47,072 nt of DNA, taken from NCBI GenBank assembly GCA_002721995.1, contig PBMF01000020.1, positions 1-47,072 on the forward strand, written 5' to 3'. The stretch is from Chloroflexota bacterium. GTDB taxonomy: Bacteria > Chloroflexota > Dehalococcoidia > Lucifugimonadales > UBA3495. The position numbers were made by a program, and so were the translations under genes. The first letter of the stretch is position 1. Every line of letters starts with the position of its first letter. The notes under the pieces were generated by a model, which saw nothing but the letters and a program-made list of their open reading frames with translations, did not search any database and was not told the origin of the DNA. Positions 24,258-32,335 of this stretch are shown here, one piece after another.

Positions 24258-25112
24258 ATGACCCAGTTCCCCCCCGACGTTCACGCCCTGATCGAAGCCT
24301 CCATCGCGGAAGACCAGACCTTTAACGACCCCACCACCCAGGCCGTGGTGTCGCTGGAGACCCAGGCCACCGGCACCATTCGGGCCAAGGCCAACGGAGT
24401 ACTGGCCGGCGTAGATCTGGCCATCGAGGTCTTCCACCGGGTGGAGCCCACGCTGGACGCTCAGGCCATTCTCCAAGACGGTTCCCAACTTTCTCCCGGT
24501 GACGACATCGCAGTGGTACGCGGCTCGGCGGCAGGCATCTTGAAGGCCGAGCGTATCGCCCTTAACTTCATGCAGCGCATGAGCGGCATCGCCAGCGACA
24601 CCAACCGCTACGTGCAGGCTGTACAGGGGTTGAAGGCCAGGATCGTAGACACCCGCAAGACCGCGCCCGGTCACCGCTACCTGGATAAGTATTCCGTACG
24701 CATGGGCGGCGGGCACAACCACCGCCTGAACCTGGCCGACGGCATCCTGATCAAGGACAACCACATCCAGGCCAACCGCTCCCGGGAGATGGGGCTGAAA
24801 CAGGTCATTGAACTGGCCCTGGCCAACGCCTCCCACACCATACGGGTGGAGGTGGAAGTGGAGACCATGGAGCAGGTGAAAGAAGCCCTGGAAGCCGGCG
24901 CCCACATCATCATGCTGGATAACATGACCGTGCCCGAGATGGCCGACGCCATGCAGGTCATCGGCGACCAGGCCATCGTCGAAGCATCGGGAGGCATCAC
25001 CTACGACACGGTCAGAGCGGTTGCTGAGACCGGAGTGGACCTCATTTCCATCGGAGCGTTGACCCACTCGGTGACCGCCCTGGACATCAGCCTGGACCTG
25101 GACTTCGACTAG
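24258..25112 (+). CDS. nadC: Nicotinate-nucleotide pyrophosphorylase NadC
   Basis: NadC converts quinolinate and PRPP to nicotinate mononucleotide, CO2 and pyrophosphate. The 284-residue product has NFMQRMSGIAS near 97, DTRKTAPGHRYLDKYSVRMGGGHNHR around 132-157, ILIKDNH near 165 and EASGGI near 240. These are the quinolinate- and phosphate-binding blocks. The spacer to nadA is 118 bp and may hold its own promoter. The dinB-like gene follows after 34 bp. Confidence 0.95.
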   Translation: MTQFPPDVHALIEASIAEDQTFNDPTTQAVVSLETQATGTIRAKANGVLAGVDLAIEVFHRVEPTLDAQAILQDGSQLSPGDDIAVVRGSAAGILKAERIALNFMQRMSGIASDTNRYVQAVQGLKARIVDTRKTAPGHRYLDKYSVRMGGGHNHRLNLADGILIKDNHIQANRSREMGLKQVIELALANASHTIRVEVEVETMEQVKEALEAGAHIIMLDNMTVPEMADAMQVIGDQAIVEASGGITYDTVRAVAETGVDLISIGALTHSVTALDISLDLDFD

Positions 25113-25146
25113 ACCGGCGATTACTTCGGATTTTGGAGGAACATTC

Positions 25147-25680
25147 ATGGTGAGACCCGTTGAGACGGTGTCCCTGTCGATGGAACGCAACTGGGAGATG
25201 ATTGACAGCGCGCTGGCGGGCTTGGACGAGTCGGCCATGACGCGTCAGCCCACAGAGCAGTGCAATTCCATCGCCTGGCTCCTGTGGCATCTGTCCCGGG
25301 TGACCGACATGTTCATCAACACCCGGTTCCAGGGCAAGACTCAGGCCTGGGTGGCCGACGGCTGGCACGAGAAGTTTGAGATGGCGGCCGACGAGGAAGA
25401 CCGGGGAGTTGGCTGGAGCGCCGCCCAGGTGGCCCAGTGGCGGCCGCCGGCCAAAGAGGTGCAGGTTGGCTACTACGAGGCCATGAAGGCACAGACCAGG
25501 GAGTTCTTGGCCACGGTCAGCGACGAAGAGCTGGAGCGGAAGATCGAGATAAGGAACCAGCCGGCGCCGCTTCCCATCGGCGTCGCCATGGGCCAGTTGG
25601 TCTGGGACACTGTGGCCCACGGAGGTCAGATTGCCTACCTGCGCGGGTTCTTCCAAGGCATGGGTTGGTTCCCCAGATAA
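25147..25680 (+). CDS. DinB family metal-binding protein
   Basis: The 177-residue product is a DinB/YfiT-type four-helix bundle. IAWLLWHLSRVTDMF around residue 42 carries the first metal-ligand His, and VAHGGQIAYLRGFF near the C-terminus the last. A middle His in DGWHEKF (near 77) may complete the site. Such proteins are putative thiol-dependent transferases or hydrolases without a known substrate. GGAGGA 6 nt before the ATG supports the start. The last codons and the stop are repeated twice more downstream, a tandem duplication of the gene's tail. Confidence 0.87.
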   Translation: MVRPVETVSLSMERNWEMIDSALAGLDESAMTRQPTEQCNSIAWLLWHLSRVTDMFINTRFQGKTQAWVADGWHEKFEMAADEEDRGVGWSAAQVAQWRPPAKEVQVGYYEAMKAQTREFLATVSDEELERKIEIRNQPAPLPIGVAMGQLVWDTVAHGGQIAYLRGFFQGMGWFPR

Positions 25681-25782
25681 TTGCCGTAAACCAGATTTTT
25701 TGATCGGAAGGGTTGGTTCCTCAGATAGTTGCTGTAAACCAGACCTTTTTAATTGAAAGGGTTGGTTCCCCAGATAGCTTTT
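25662..25782 (+). repeat. 48-49-bp tandem repeat built on the dinB gene tail (2.5 copies)
   Basis: Units start at 25662, 25710 and 25759 with GGGTTGGTTCC(C/T)CAGATA. The first lies inside the dinB-like gene and encodes Gly-Trp-Phe-Pro-Arg-stop. The later copies keep the same triplets and a stop. The last, partial copy ends against the dtd stop codon. Confidence 0.85.
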
Positions 25783-26260
25783 AACCGCGCCGGTGTCGTT
25801 GACGGTCGGCGCTGTCCAGCATCAGAGTAACCGGCCCGTCGTTCTCCAGGGCCACCTGCATGTGCTCTTGGAACCTTCCCGTGGCAACCTTCATCCCTGC
25901 CTGGCGGAACAGTTCCACCGTCAGCTCGTAGAGGCGTTTGGCCTCTTCCGGCCCCGCCGCCTGGTTGAAGTCGGGTCGGCGTCCCTTGCGGGTGTCTCCG
26001 TAGAGGGTGAACTGGCTCACCACCAACAGTTCGGCGCCCGTGTCCAAGGCCGAGCGGTTGAACCGGTTATCGTCGTCGGCGAAGATTCGCAGATTTGAGA
26101 CCTTCTCCACCAGGTATTGGGCGTCCGCGTCGCCGTCTTCCTTGGATACTCCTAGCAGAATGACCAGTCCCGGCCCAATCTCGCCCGTAGTCTCAGGGAC
26201 AGCATTATCGGAGGCAACGGAAACCGACGCGCTGGTAACCCGCTGAATCAATGCCCTCAT
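25781..26260 (-). CDS. dtd: D-aminoacyl-tRNA deacylase Dtd
   Basis: Dtd hydrolyses D-amino acids (and glycine mischarged on tRNA-Ala) from tRNA. The 159-residue product begins MRALIQRVTSASVSV. It has the SQFTLYGD motif near 80 with catalytic-site residues, and the NDGPVTLMLDS stretch near 138 that contains the cis-Gly-Pro gatekeeper of D-chirality. The C-terminal tail is basic. It converges on the dinB-like gene, with the tandem repeat filling the gap, and follows the FmdB-type gene by 17 bp. Confidence 0.94.
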   Translation of the reverse strand: MRALIQRVTSASVSVASDNAVPETTGEIGPGLVILLGVSKEDGDADAQYLVEKVSNLRIFADDDNRFNRSALDTGAELLVVSQFTLYGDTRKGRRPDFNQAAGPEEAKRLYELTVELFRQAGMKVATGRFQEHMQVALENDGPVTLMLDSADRQRHRRG

Positions 26261-26277
26261 GGTTGCCTCTGGTGGGG

Positions 26278-26634
26278 CTAGGTGGAGCTGGCGGGAGTGG
26301 TGGAAGAACTGCTGCCGGAGTCGGTGGTGGACTTGGCGGCAGTGGTCTCGCTGCTGGACGTGCCAGCCAAGTCGGACTTGGAGTCCGAGGAGGAATCGGA
26401 GCTGGAGCTGGTCGAGGCCTTGGCAGGCTCAGTCTTGCTCTCCACCGGAGGCTTGGGACGCCCGTAATCGGTGGTGTAGAAGCCGCTGCCTTTATAGATA
26501 ACCGGGACCGCGTGGTACACACGCTGGCCGTTGCCGGAGCATTCCGGGCAGGTGCCGGAGCCGGCTTCCGCGAAGGACTGCACCAATTCAAACTCTGTCT
26601 TGCAGCTTTCGCAACGGTAATCGTATCTAGGCAC
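26278..26634 (-). CDS. FmdB-type zinc ribbon protein with Ser/Thr-rich tail
   Basis: The first 60 residues are the FmdB/CxxC_CxxC_SSSS regulatory zinc ribbon: PRYDYRCESC with a second CPEC pair and VPVIYKGSGFYTTDY. The rest is a long, disordered Ser/Thr/Ala tail typical of the family. I start at GTG 26634 because AGGAG lies 6 nt upstream and family members begin M-P-x-Y-x-Y. The ATG at 26661 would add nine residues outside the domain. The role is unknown; the fold is linked to regulation of formamidase/amidase genes in some bacteria. Confidence 0.88.
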   Translation of the reverse strand: MPRYDYRCESCKTEFELVQSFAEAGSGTCPECSGNGQRVYHAVPVIYKGSGFYTTDYGRPKPPVESKTEPAKASTSSSSDSSSDSKSDLAGTSSSETTAAKSTTDSGSSSSTTPASST

Positions 26635-26772
26635 GGGAAACTCCTGAGTGGGATTACCCATTGGCAGTTATAAGTGCTGACTGCTAAGGGCAACTAATCC
26701 AATTTACCAGCGCCACATATAGCTGTCAACGCGCCTGGGAACGTGGAGGGACTCCGACGCCGGAGCCAAAGA

Positions 26773-26796
26773 AAAAAGGCCGTATTACGGCCTTTT
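26773..26796 (-). terminator. Intrinsic terminator of rpsU
   Basis: AAAAGGCCGTAATACGGCC followed by TTTTTT on the minus strand gives a near-perfect stem about 100 bp past the rpsU stop. The flanking A-run makes it usable in both directions. Confidence 0.75.
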
Positions 26797-26894
26797 CCCG
26801 AAACGGACGGCTTTTAAGGCCATCCGGTGCTAGCATGATTTCTAAGAGCGGTTTTCAGTGGGCCACCGCATCTGGGGCCTGGGTTTGCCCGTGC

Positions 26895-27092
26895 CTAACG
26901 GCGGTTCTGGCGGCTCTGACGGCGGCGGCGGCGCGCAGCCCTCTGTGCAGCCAAGCGCTCCTTCTGCGCCTTGGACCGGAAGAACCGGCGGTCCTTCAGT
27001 TCACGCAGGATACCAGAGTGCTGTACTGAGGCCCGGAAGCGGTTAACCAAACTCTCCGGGTTCTCGCCCTCACGGGGGGTCACATATGCCAT
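26895..27092 (-). CDS. rpsU: 30S ribosomal protein S21
   Basis: S21 is a small basic protein of the 30S platform near the anti-Shine-Dalgarno. MAYVTPREGENPESLVNRF is the standard N-terminus, followed by LRELKDRRFFRSKAQKERL and a tail made almost only of Arg, Ala, Gln and Ser. I start at ATG 27092, the second Met of the frame, since the extra MEFG before it is not seen in the family and GGAG lies upstream. It stands alone, with a terminator downstream. Confidence 0.93.
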   Translation of the reverse strand: MAYVTPREGENPESLVNRFRASVQHSGILRELKDRRFFRSKAQKERLAAQRAARRRRRQSRQNRR

Positions 27093-27214
27093 TCCAAACT
27101 CCAAGCGGCGGCAGCTGGATTTACCAGCCCAGTTAAAGCTAATTTAACACAGGCACAAAGACCAATCAACCAGCGTGGCGCGGGCCATCACAATCCTAAC
27201 CAGTGGGAATGTAG

Positions 27215-28450
27215 ATGGTTAACGAGACCGAAAAACGGGCTGGTGAAGCACTGTTGGACCGGCAGATTCAGACTTTCTACCAGGTCAACCAGTTTGTCAG
27301 CTCCATAAGGAACATGGATGAGCTGCTGGGCCTGATAATGCGTGAGTCCGAAGCGGCGGTGAACGCGGATTCCAGCTGTATCGCCCTATTCGACCCTGAA
27401 GACGGCCTGCTGCACATAGAATTCGCCAATGGAGAGGCGGGCGGCGATGTGCGCAGCCTCACTCTGGAGATTGGCCAGGGGGTGCTGGGCAGTGTGGCGG
27501 CCAGCCGTAAGACCCTCCGCATCGACGATGTGGCGTTGGAGCCCCGTTTCGATTCGTCGGTGGACAAGGCGACCGGGTTCGTTACCAGCTCACTGCTTGC
27601 CACTCCCATCCAGTGTCAGGGCAGGCTGGTGAGGGTCCTGGAAGTGGTCAACAAACGGGGCGGGTCCCGGTTCAGCGAAAACGACGAGCGCCTGCTTGAG
27701 ATTGTGGCCAACCAGGCGGCCATCGTCGTCGAGAACAGCCGGCTCCTGGCGGAGACGGTACGCTCGGAGCAGTTGTCGGCGGTGGGCAAGATGGCGGCCT
27801 CCATCGTCCACGACTTCAAGGGTCCCCTCTCGGTGATCCGTGGGTTCGCTGAGCTGCTGGCCAATCCTGACATCACCGAGGAGAACCGCAGCAGGTTCTC
27901 TGACATGATCGTGGAGGATGTGGACCGCTTCCTGGCCATGAGCCAGGAACTGCTGGACTATTCCAGGGGAGCCATCAACCTGAATTCCCGGCCCGTGGAG
28001 CTGACGGACTGGCTGGGACGGTTTGAGGAGTCCTTCCGTGAGGGTCCGGGTGCGGGCAATGTTGTGCTCAGCACCCAGTTCGGGTTCGACGGCGGTGGGG
28101 AAATGGACCCGGACCGCGTGCGTCGTGTGGTGCAGAACCTGGCCTCAAACGCCGTGGACGCCATGCCGGAGGGCGGGGAACTCTTGCTGAGCACCGGCGC
28201 TGCAGATGGTAAGTGGTGGCTATGCGTGTCCGACAATGGGAAGGGCATCCCCGTGGAGATCCGTCACCGGGTGCTGGAGCCCTTCGTAACCAGCGGCGAG
28301 GAGCATGGCACGGGACTGGCTCTGGCCATCGCCAAGGAGATCGTGGAAGGTCACGGTGGGACGTTGAGCGTCGAATCCCGGACCGAAGGTGAAGTGGCGG
28401 GCCAACCCTCTGGTACCACTTTCACGCTGGAGTTTCCCCTGGCGGTGTGA
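27215..28450 (+). CDS. Soluble GAF-domain sensor histidine kinase
   Basis: The 411-residue product has a GAF domain (about 25-180) for small-molecule or redox sensing. A HisKA dimerisation helix follows, with His199 in SIVHDFKGPLSVIRGFAELL, and then a HATPase domain: N-box RVVQNLASNAVDAMPEGG near 305, DNGKGIP near 345 and GTGLALAIAKEIVEGHGG near 367. There is no membrane segment, so it acts in the cytoplasm. No response regulator gene is adjacent, making it an orphan kinase. It has its own terminator. Confidence 0.93.
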   Translation: MVNETEKRAGEALLDRQIQTFYQVNQFVSSIRNMDELLGLIMRESEAAVNADSSCIALFDPEDGLLHIEFANGEAGGDVRSLTLEIGQGVLGSVAASRKTLRIDDVALEPRFDSSVDKATGFVTSSLLATPIQCQGRLVRVLEVVNKRGGSRFSENDERLLEIVANQAAIVVENSRLLAETVRSEQLSAVGKMAASIVHDFKGPLSVIRGFAELLANPDITEENRSRFSDMIVEDVDRFLAMSQELLDYSRGAINLNSRPVELTDWLGRFEESFREGPGAGNVVLSTQFGFDGGGEMDPDRVRRVVQNLASNAVDAMPEGGELLLSTGAADGKWWLCVSDNGKGIPVEIRHRVLEPFVTSGEEHGTGLALAIAKEIVEGHGGTLSVESRTEGEVAGQPSGTTFTLEFPLAV

Positions 28451-28474
28451 TCTCTGCTTCGCATGAAAAAGAAA

Positions 28475-28508
28475 AAGCCCTCGCAGCCATGTGATTGCGA
28501 GAGCTTTT
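28475..28508 (+). terminator. Intrinsic terminator of the histidine kinase gene
   Basis: AAAGCCCTCGCA and TGCGAGAGCTTTTT pair with one interruption and end in a T-run, about 25 bp past the stop codon. Confidence 0.7.
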
Positions 28509-28528
28509 TGGTGACTCTGTTTTTGGGA

Positions 28529-29251
28529 TCATGCGTCGGCGGATTTCTTGGCGCCGATCTCGCCCAGGTATTCCAGCACGTCGGCAAGGGGGAGGACGTC
28601 GGCGTATTTCTGGTGCATGTCGAAGAGGTTGATGGCGTGGGCCGCCTCATGGCGGTCGAATACACCCTCTTCCACGACAATCATGCGGAACCGGCTGGTG
28701 CAGCCGTCCAGCACGCTGGCCCGCACGCAGCCGCTGGTGGTCTCTCCCACGGCTATGACGGTATCCACCTTATGGGCGATCAGGTGACCGGCTAGGGGGG
28801 TGCCCCAGAATGCGCTGGGCGAGTCCTTGCGAATCACCGGCTCCCCATCTATGGGCGCCACCTCATCTATGATGTCGTACCGGCGGTCGCGGCGTTCCAA
28901 TGCTTCGGGGCTGCGGTCCTCGTTGCCGTAGATCTCCCGGCCGACGCTCCACTTGGCCAGGCCGTCTGATTCCCGTCCGGTGGCGTGAATCACTGGGATA
29001 CCGGCGCCCCGGGCCGCTTTGAGAACCGTTTGGATGGGAGTAATGGCATCCCAGGCGGCCAGGCCGCAACTGGAAGGCCATTCCTTGGTTGCTTCCAAGA
29101 TGGGCTGAGGCTTGTCGCCAAAGACCCAGCGGTACATGTCGATGAGGAGCAGGGCGGGCCTCTCCCCGAAGCCCACCTGCCTATTCTCACCCATGGCCAC
29201 GTGGGCTTTGTCCTGCTCGGTCAGGTACTTGTCCCAGACTCGCTCCGCCAT
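28529..29251 (-). CDS. Isochorismatase-family cysteine hydrolase
   Basis: The 240-residue product resembles N-carbamoylsarcosine amidohydrolases. The catalytic triad is Asp38 in LLLIDMYR, Lys142 in VIRKDSPSAF and Cys175 in GETTSGCVRAS. Possible substrates are amides, ureides or similar C-N compounds; the true one is unknown. The frame is open from 29353, but MAERVWDKYLTEQDKAH at ATG 29251 is the natural N-terminus. The Sec-rhodanese gene lies 55 bp upstream on the same strand. Confidence 0.87.
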   Translation of the reverse strand: MAERVWDKYLTEQDKAHVAMGENRQVGFGERPALLLIDMYRWVFGDKPQPILEATKEWPSSCGLAAWDAITPIQTVLKAARGAGIPVIHATGRESDGLAKWSVGREIYGNEDRSPEALERRDRRYDIIDEVAPIDGEPVIRKDSPSAFWGTPLAGHLIAHKVDTVIAVGETTSGCVRASVLDGCTSRFRMIVVEEGVFDRHEAAHAINLFDMHQKYADVLPLADVLEYLGEIGAKKSADA

Positions 29252-29306
29252 GACTGCCGTCCTTGTTGAAAACGTTGGATGCCGGGAGTCTACTTGACTT
29301 GGGGGG

Positions 29307-29738
29307 TTATTCCTTGGTGGGGAAACCAGCCTGTTTCCAGGCTTCCATGCCACCTTCCATGTAGGTCACGTTGTTGATTCCCATATCTTGTAGAATTTGG
29401 GCGCCCACGGCTGCCCTATTCCCAAGCCTTCAAGTGGTGATTATCTGAACATTGGGGTCCGCCAGCCGGGGGTCCAGCTTGCTCCGGTCCTCGGCCATCT
29501 CGTCCAGTTCTTCCACGGACATGAAGATGACGTTCTCGGCCTGCTCGTCCAGGGGGACGTTCTCTTTTAGCCGGGTCTCGATCAGAAGAATCTCCGGGTT
29601 GGCGTCCATCTGCTCTTTTGAGACTGGAGCGGTTACGGTCTTGGTCTTGGCTTTCGCAGCTTCAACTCGCTGTCTAAAGTCGTCGGTCACGGGTATGTCC
29701 TCCCAAGGGGTTTGTTTGCATTCGATATCATATCCCAT
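29307..29738 (-). CDS. Candidate selenoprotein: rhodanese with Sec at the catalytic cysteine
   Basis: Read as a normal gene, this frame stops at TGA 29432-29430 after 102 codons. The sequence continues in the same frame to TAA 29309-29307 as an intact rhodanese C-terminus (NRAAVGAQILQDMG, then NVTYMEGGMEAWKQAG). The TGA is residue 103 in I-I-T-T-U-R-L-G-N-R, exactly where the catalytic Cys of the CRxGxR loop belongs. After the TGA, GGGC-A-GCC-GUG-GGC-GCCC forms a 7-bp stem with one bulged A and a GUG loop whose G is nucleotide +22, fitting a bacterial SECIS. The alternatives are a nonsense mutation or sequencing error. The product is a 143-residue cytoplasmic single-domain rhodanese. Rhodanese-like selenoproteins are known. 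Confidence 0.8.
29395..29429 (-). promoter_or_regulatory. Candidate bSECIS of the rhodanese gene
   Basis: Directly after the TGA, nucleotides +14 to +31 fold as GGGC/GCCC plus GCC/GGC with a bulged A and the triloop GUG. The loop starts at +22 with G, inside the 16-37 nt range described for bacterial SECIS elements. A competing UUGGG/CCCAA pairing exists. Confidence 0.6.
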
Positions 29739-29827
29739 ATTCCGGCAATCAGATACTGTAAATCGATTCGACGAAAAAATTGTGTGCTACCATCGGTGGG
29801 CAAAATTTTTGAAGCGAGGACTTCCGA

Positions 29828-30274
29828 ATGCAGCGGTTCTCAGTCATAGTCATGGTCTTATTCTCTGTGGCAATCTTGGGAATCGCCTGCGGACCGGAAG
29901 AAGAAGTAACTGGAAAAGAGGTAACTATGCCAGAGCAAATCACCACATCGTCGGGTCTGCAATACACGGACATTGCCATCGGTGACGGCGACACTGTCGC
30001 GTCCGGGATGACGGTGGTCGTCCACTACACCGGCTGGCTGTTGGACGGGTCCAAGTTTGACAGTTCCGTAGACCGGGGAACACCCTTTGAGTTTCCCCTG
30101 GGCGCGGGCCGGGTCATCAGGGGATGGGAAGAGGGAGTTGTCGGTATGAACATCGGCGGCAAGCGTGAACTCATTATCCCGCCGGACCTGGGTTATGGGG
30201 CGTCGGGTGCGGGCGGGGTGATCCCACCCAACGCCACTCTCAAATTCGAAGTAGAACTGCTGGGTCTAAAGTAG
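29828..30274 (+). CDS. FKBP-type peptidyl-prolyl isomerase lipoprotein
   Basis: The 148-residue product begins with a lipoprotein signal peptide ending in the lipobox LGIAC (Cys21), so it is anchored outside the cytoplasmic membrane. Residues about 38-148 form one FKBP domain: [68 protein letters not shown]. These are the family's active-site residues. It assists folding of exported proteins. It is divergent from the Sec-rhodanese gene, with 89 bp between them. Confidence 0.95.
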   Translation: MQRFSVIVMVLFSVAILGIACGPEEEVTGKEVTMPEQITTSSGLQYTDIAIGDGDTVASGMTVVVHYTGWLLDGSKFDSSVDRGTPFEFPLGAGRVIRGWEEGVVGMNIGGKRELIIPPDLGYGASGAGGVIPPNATLKFEVELLGLK

Positions 30275-30302
30275 TTTCACCCCGGAAGCGGTGGGCGGCG
30301 CC

Positions 30303-31340
30303 CTATTGGAAGTGGGGCGCCACTTTCTCGGCGAACAGCTTCATACTGTGCGCGTTAACGTCGTAGGGCATGGCGCCCAACCGGAAGTGGATGATCCCCC
30401 CGCCGACCCCGCTTTCGTGCACCTTTTGCAGTCTTTCCGCCACCGTGTCCGGTGAGCCGCAGATCACGCCGTGCTCCAGTGAGTCCCGCGCTGATCCGGT
30501 GATGCGGGACGCCTGGGCTTCCAGTTCGGCCCCGGTGTTCATGCGGTTGCGGTTTTCCTGCAGATAGACGCGCATCTCCCTGAAATATGGGATGCCCACC
30601 TTTTCGGCTTCGGCGTCGGTGTCGGCCACAAAAATATTGCGCCAGACCCAGGAGTCGGCCACGTTCTGCGCCACCGTGGCGTCGTCGAACCCGGCCTTGG
30701 ACATGGTGGAGCGGTAGAGGTCCATCCTTTCCACGGTGGTCTCGTCACTCTGGACGTTCATCATGAAGGGCCGGCCCTCCCGGGCCATCTCCAAGGTCGA
30801 CTTCAGTCCGGAGCATGCCCGGATCATGGGCGGGTGGGGCTTCTGGTACACCTGGGGGCGCAGCACCGGCAACTCCAACTGCCAGTATTTGCCTTCGTGC
30901 CTGTAATTCTCTGTGGTCCAGGACTCGACCAGGACGTCCTCGACTTCCAGAAGCATGTCATGGGCCTCGTCCGGGTCGAGTCCGAAGCCCCGGAACTCAT
31001 AGAAGTTGTAGGCGGTGCCCCGTCCCACCCCCACGATCATGCGTCCCTTGCTGATGTTGTCGATGAGGGCGATCTGCTCGGCAAATCTGATGGGGTGATG
31101 CAAGGCCATCTGGGCCACGGCGAAGCCGATCTTGATCTTGTTGGTACGGGCGGAGATGGCGGCGGCGAAGGTGGTTGGGTCTACGTAGGCACAGCCCCCG
31201 TCGAAATGATGCTCGGCCAACCAGATGACGTCATAGCCCAGTTGCTCGGATAGCTCTGCTTCACGCAGTGACTCCTCAATCACGTCGTAATCGCCTGCGG
31301 GTGTCTTGCTCTCAGGGAACAGGAAATTGCTGAACTTCAT
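30303..31340 (-). CDS. LLM-class flavin-dependent oxidoreductase
   Basis: The 345-residue luciferase-like protein has WLAEHHFDGG near 45, NISKGRMIVGVGRGTAYNFYEFRGFG around 95-120 and KPHPPMIRACS near 170. AEHH is characteristic of the FMNH2-dependent monooxygenase branch. The substrate is unknown. I start at ATG 31340 (MKFSNFLFPES), where GGAG lies 6 nt upstream; the ATG at 31358 would place the Shine-Dalgarno inside the gene. It converges on the FKBP gene. Confidence 0.9.
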   Translation of the reverse strand: MKFSNFLFPESKTPAGDYDVIEESLREAELSEQLGYDVIWLAEHHFDGGCAYVDPTTFAAAISARTNKIKIGFAVAQMALHHPIRFAEQIALIDNISKGRMIVGVGRGTAYNFYEFRGFGLDPDEAHDMLLEVEDVLVESWTTENYRHEGKYWQLELPVLRPQVYQKPHPPMIRACSGLKSTLEMAREGRPFMMNVQSDETTVERMDLYRSTMSKAGFDDATVAQNVADSWVWRNIFVADTDAEAEKVGIPYFREMRVYLQENRNRMNTGAELEAQASRITGSARDSLEHGVICGSPDTVAERLQKVHESGVGGGIIHFRLGAMPYDVNAHSMKLFAEKVAPHFQ

Positions 31341-31450
31341 GGGTCTCCTAATGGTCACTAAAGCGATTGGTCCGGGTACGCCTGTAATTAAACCGCAATT
31401 CCTCTCACACTACCAGCTTACGGGTCCAGCGGAGATTGAGCAAAGAAAAA

Positions 31451-31472
31451 CCCCGGCGGGAGTAAGCCGGGG
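31451..31472 (-). terminator. Strong intrinsic terminator
   Basis: CCCCGGC and GCCGGGG pair around an 8-nt loop and are followed by TTTTTC on the minus strand. It lies 9 bp after the small minus-strand ORF at 31481-31681, with no plus-strand gene to its left, which argues that the small ORF is transcribed. Confidence 0.8.
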
Positions 31473-31480
31473 TCAATGTT

Positions 31481-31681
31481 TCAGGGGTTGGTATGTCGAT
31501 TCTGGACCGCTCGTTTACGCCGCCAAGAAGCGCGGCAGACTACCCGGGACCTATAAAAAGCGCTGAGGCTGAAAACGGTGAAGGCGGCTGCGAAGACCAG
31601 GGCGAGTAGAGCAATAACTGTGTTCCGGACCATCCAGTCCGGGGAGCCTCGGTAAACAGCCATAGGAATCTTCTTGGTCAT
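31481..31681 (-). CDS. Possible 66-residue small membrane protein
   Basis: From ATG 31681 the peptide runs MTKKIPMAVYRGSPDW, then one hydrophobic segment of about 22 residues (NTVIALLALVFAAAFTVFS), then a strongly basic tail (YRSR...RRKR). This is a plausible single-pass, N-out/C-in protein by the positive-inside rule. A strong terminator lies right after the stop. No family is recognised and the Shine-Dalgarno is weak. The frame is open nine codons further upstream. Confidence 0.4.
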   Translation of the reverse strand: MTKKIPMAVYRGSPDWMVRNTVIALLALVFAAAFTVFSLSAFYRSRVVCRASWRRKRAVQNRHTNP

Positions 31682-31897
31682 ATTGATGCACACCAACGAG
31701 CAGCCCACGAGGGAATGGGGCCTAACGCGTCTAGCGCGTACTTTTTCTACCCCTTATGCTCATGTATTCCAGTATTAACTTCAAGCCTTACCAAAACATA
31801 TATGAGGCAGATGGCCAAACAAAGCCAATGGGGAGAGGATTATCGGGGAATGAGACGTTAGAATTCTTTGGTATAAAGATTCCAGGGAGGCGAGAGG
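31682..31897. other. Intergenic region before the HIT gene
   Basis: No gene is supported. It holds a small hairpin ACGCG-TCTAG-CGCGT followed by ACTTTTT at about 31724-31746 (plus strand) and an AT-rich stretch around 31755-31800 that could include promoters for the divergent small ORF and the HIT gene. Confidence 0.4.
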
Positions 31898-32335
31898 TTG
31901 GCAAAACTAGAGGGCTGCTTCATGTGCAACGACCCGATGTTTACCGAGGAGGGCAGCGGCCATCCCCAGGTCATCGCCAGACTGGACGTATCGAAGGCGA
32001 TTCTGAACAGGGACTGGCAGTTCTTCAAGGGCTCAACCATTCTGGTCTTTCAGGACCACATGAAGGAACTGCACCACCTGTCCACGGAGATGCAGCATAG
32101 GTTCGTTGATGACGCTGCCCGCATGGCCGCAGCGCTGGAGAAAACCTTCCCAGACATCAAGTTGAACCACGGCCTCTTCGGCAACACCGAACCCCACCTG
32201 CACTGGCACATGATACTTCGGCGGGAAACGGACCCCAGTCCCCGCACCACCATTTGGGAGGCCGACTTCCCTAATGTCCCCCAGTCGGACGAAGACTTTC
32301 GCAGCCTGGCGGCAGAGATTCGCCGGAACCTCTAG
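31898..32335 (+). CDS. HIT-family nucleotide hydrolase/transferase
   Basis: The 145-residue product has the histidine triad H100-L-H102-W-H104-M-I, in which the middle His is the nucleophile that takes up a nucleoside monophosphate. CFMC near the N-terminus is seen in HIT proteins that bind zinc. Substrates of stand-alone bacterial HIT proteins are dinucleoside polyphosphates or AMP-conjugates. It starts at TTG 31898 after GGGAGG. Its TAG stop overlaps the TAG stop of the convergent Sec-TlpA gene through a shared CTAG. Confidence 0.88.
   Translation: MAKLEGCFMCNDPMFTEEGSGHPQVIARLDVSKAILNRDWQFFKGSTILVFQDHMKELHHLSTEMQHRFVDDAARMAAALEKTFPDIKLNHGLFGNTEPHLHWHMILRRETDPSPRTTIWEADFPNVPQSDEDFRSLAAEIRRNL

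Noticed and set aside
24090-25238. A 382-codon minus-strand frame over nadC
   Set aside because: Antisense to nadC, which has all catalytic blocks; no domain is seen in the minus frame.
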